The position numbers and the translations under genes were made by a program. From NCBI GenBank assembly GCA_002457605.1, contig NTJT01000005.1, forward strand, positions 1-58,364: DNA of 58,364 nucleotides, given 5' to 3'. The notes under the pieces were generated by a model. It was not told where the DNA came from and did no database searches. It saw only the letters and a list, made by a program, of their open reading frames with translations. Position 1 is the stretch's first letter; every line of letters starts with the position of its first letter. Below are positions 57,892-58,364 of the stretch, piece by piece. Source of the DNA: Marine Group II euryarchaeote MED-G34 (GTDB lineage Archaea > Thermoplasmatota > Poseidoniia > Poseidoniales > Thalassarchaeaceae).

Positions 57892-58364
57892 CTATCTATT
57901 GTCATTGAGCCAGACCACCGTGACCTCCATCCTCTCAAAGGTCGGTGTGACTTCCACCATGGCGACTGGAGCATCGACGTGTTCGGCTATCAACTCAGCC
58001 ACGACAAGTGGAAGTTCGATGCGCTGGTTATCTGGGTCCCACAACATGAACCTATGCGGTAGGTCGGTCTGCTCGGCTATCTCCTCTATCCACAATTCTT
58101 GGTCCCCATCGGTAGCGTATACAGCACCGAACATCAGAGTCGAGTCCTCAGTCAGCGTCTCATGAGGTGCTATGGTCGCTTCGCCACGACGATGGAATCT
58201 CCTTCGCAATTGCCCGGCGTCCTTGTAAACGGCGGTGCAGAACTTCAAGTGGTAGCCATACGGGTCTCGCGTCTCTCCGTCGGTTGGATCAGGGAGGCCG
58301 CTCGCTGCGGCATTTACACGATTACGCATTACGTGCGCCAGTTCGGCTGAACCTGCAGCGCCAG
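57892..58364 (-). CDS. Hypothetical protein (5' partial at window edge)
   Basis: The frame reads through to the right edge of the window, so the true start may lie outside; an ATG at 58329 would give 145 residues. The sequence has a basic stretch (QLRRRFHRRGE), FGAVYATDGDQELWIEEIAE and a C-terminal EVTPTFERMEVTVVWL. It is predicted soluble. Not recognised. It lies upstream of the Fe-S nuclease gene in the same direction, about 40 bases away, so the two may share a transcript. Confidence 0.65.
   Translation of the reverse strand, partial: GAAGSAELAHVMRNRVNAAASGLPDPTDGETRDPYGYHLKFCTAVYKDAGQLRRRFHRRGEATIAPHETLTEDSTLMFGAVYATDGDQELWIEEIAEQTDLPHRFMLWDPDNQRIELPLVVAELIAEHVDAPVAMVEVTPTFERMEVTVVWLNDNR

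Overview
The window reads as a compact, gene-dense chromosome segment of a marine euryarchaeon, most likely Marine Group II (Poseidoniales). Archaeal markers are the PolD small subunit DP1, TFB, ribosomal proteins L37e, L44e and S27e, aIF2-alpha, Nop10, a Nob1-like nuclease, archaeal TyrRS and PheS, and a split archaeal GMP synthase. These sit beside bacterial-type metabolism: two-subunit glycine decarboxylase with GcvT, FolD, SufS/SufE/SufT, acyl-CoA dehydrogenases with EtfBA, and a class II CCA-adding enzyme. Large acidic, calcium-loop-rich surface proteins and lipoproteins fit a marine, protein- and lipid-degrading heterotroph. The group assignment is inference from gene content. I see no rRNA, CRISPR array, transposase, integrase or phage gene.

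Layout. 1-2 kb: the end of a thrombospondin-type-3-like surface protein with an archaeosortase-like tail, then tRNA-Asn. 2-7.3 kb (minus): an apparent operon gcvPA-gcvPB-membrane protein-purE-guaA(B), joining glycine cleavage to purine synthesis. 7.4-12.8 kb: a degenerate SDR protein, an EF-hand protein, gcvT, divergent TFB, and a 54-residue membrane protein. 12.8-20.6 kb: tRNA-Ala, then a copper-handling-like cluster of two cupredoxin-like proteins, two His-rich LVIVD propellers, two Sco lipoproteins and a Cys-motif protein. 20.6-26.4 kb: PheS, tRNA-Thr, FolD, SufT-SufE-SufS, a SLOG protein, tRNA-Glu. 26.4-31.2 kb (minus): VTT membrane protein, membrane-anchored double winged-helix regulator, 993-residue calcium-loop lipoprotein. 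31.2-38.9 kb: Nob1-like, TatA, a MoaD-like protein, HAD phosphatase, DP1, PncC, tRNA-Val, a PCMT-like protein, a ParB/SerK-like protein, CCA enzyme, and an H-protein homologue without the lipoyl lysine. 38.9-49 kb: two acyl-CoA dehydrogenases, a cysteine-desulfurase-like PLP enzyme, HMG-CoA synthase, TyrRS, EtfB-EtfA. 49-53.2 kb: a propeller-PKD protein, PurF, L37e and two membrane proteins. 53.3-58.4 kb: L44e-S27e-aIF2alpha-Nop10-PAC2, a second MoaD/ThiS-like protein, tRNA-Ser, an Fe-S RecB/Cas4-like nuclease fused to OB-type folds, and a partial unknown gene.

How the genes fit together: glycine cleavage, FolD and purine enzymes form a one-carbon/purine theme. Acyl-CoA dehydrogenases feed EtfBA. 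The 13-20 kb cluster is the best candidate for an undescribed system. It may be a copper-loaded extracellular propeller system, analogous in layout to bacterial copper-dependent methanethiol oxidase loci that carry Sco genes. Intergenic spaces are short, none over 300 bases lacks a gene, and several hold small GC-rich hairpins.
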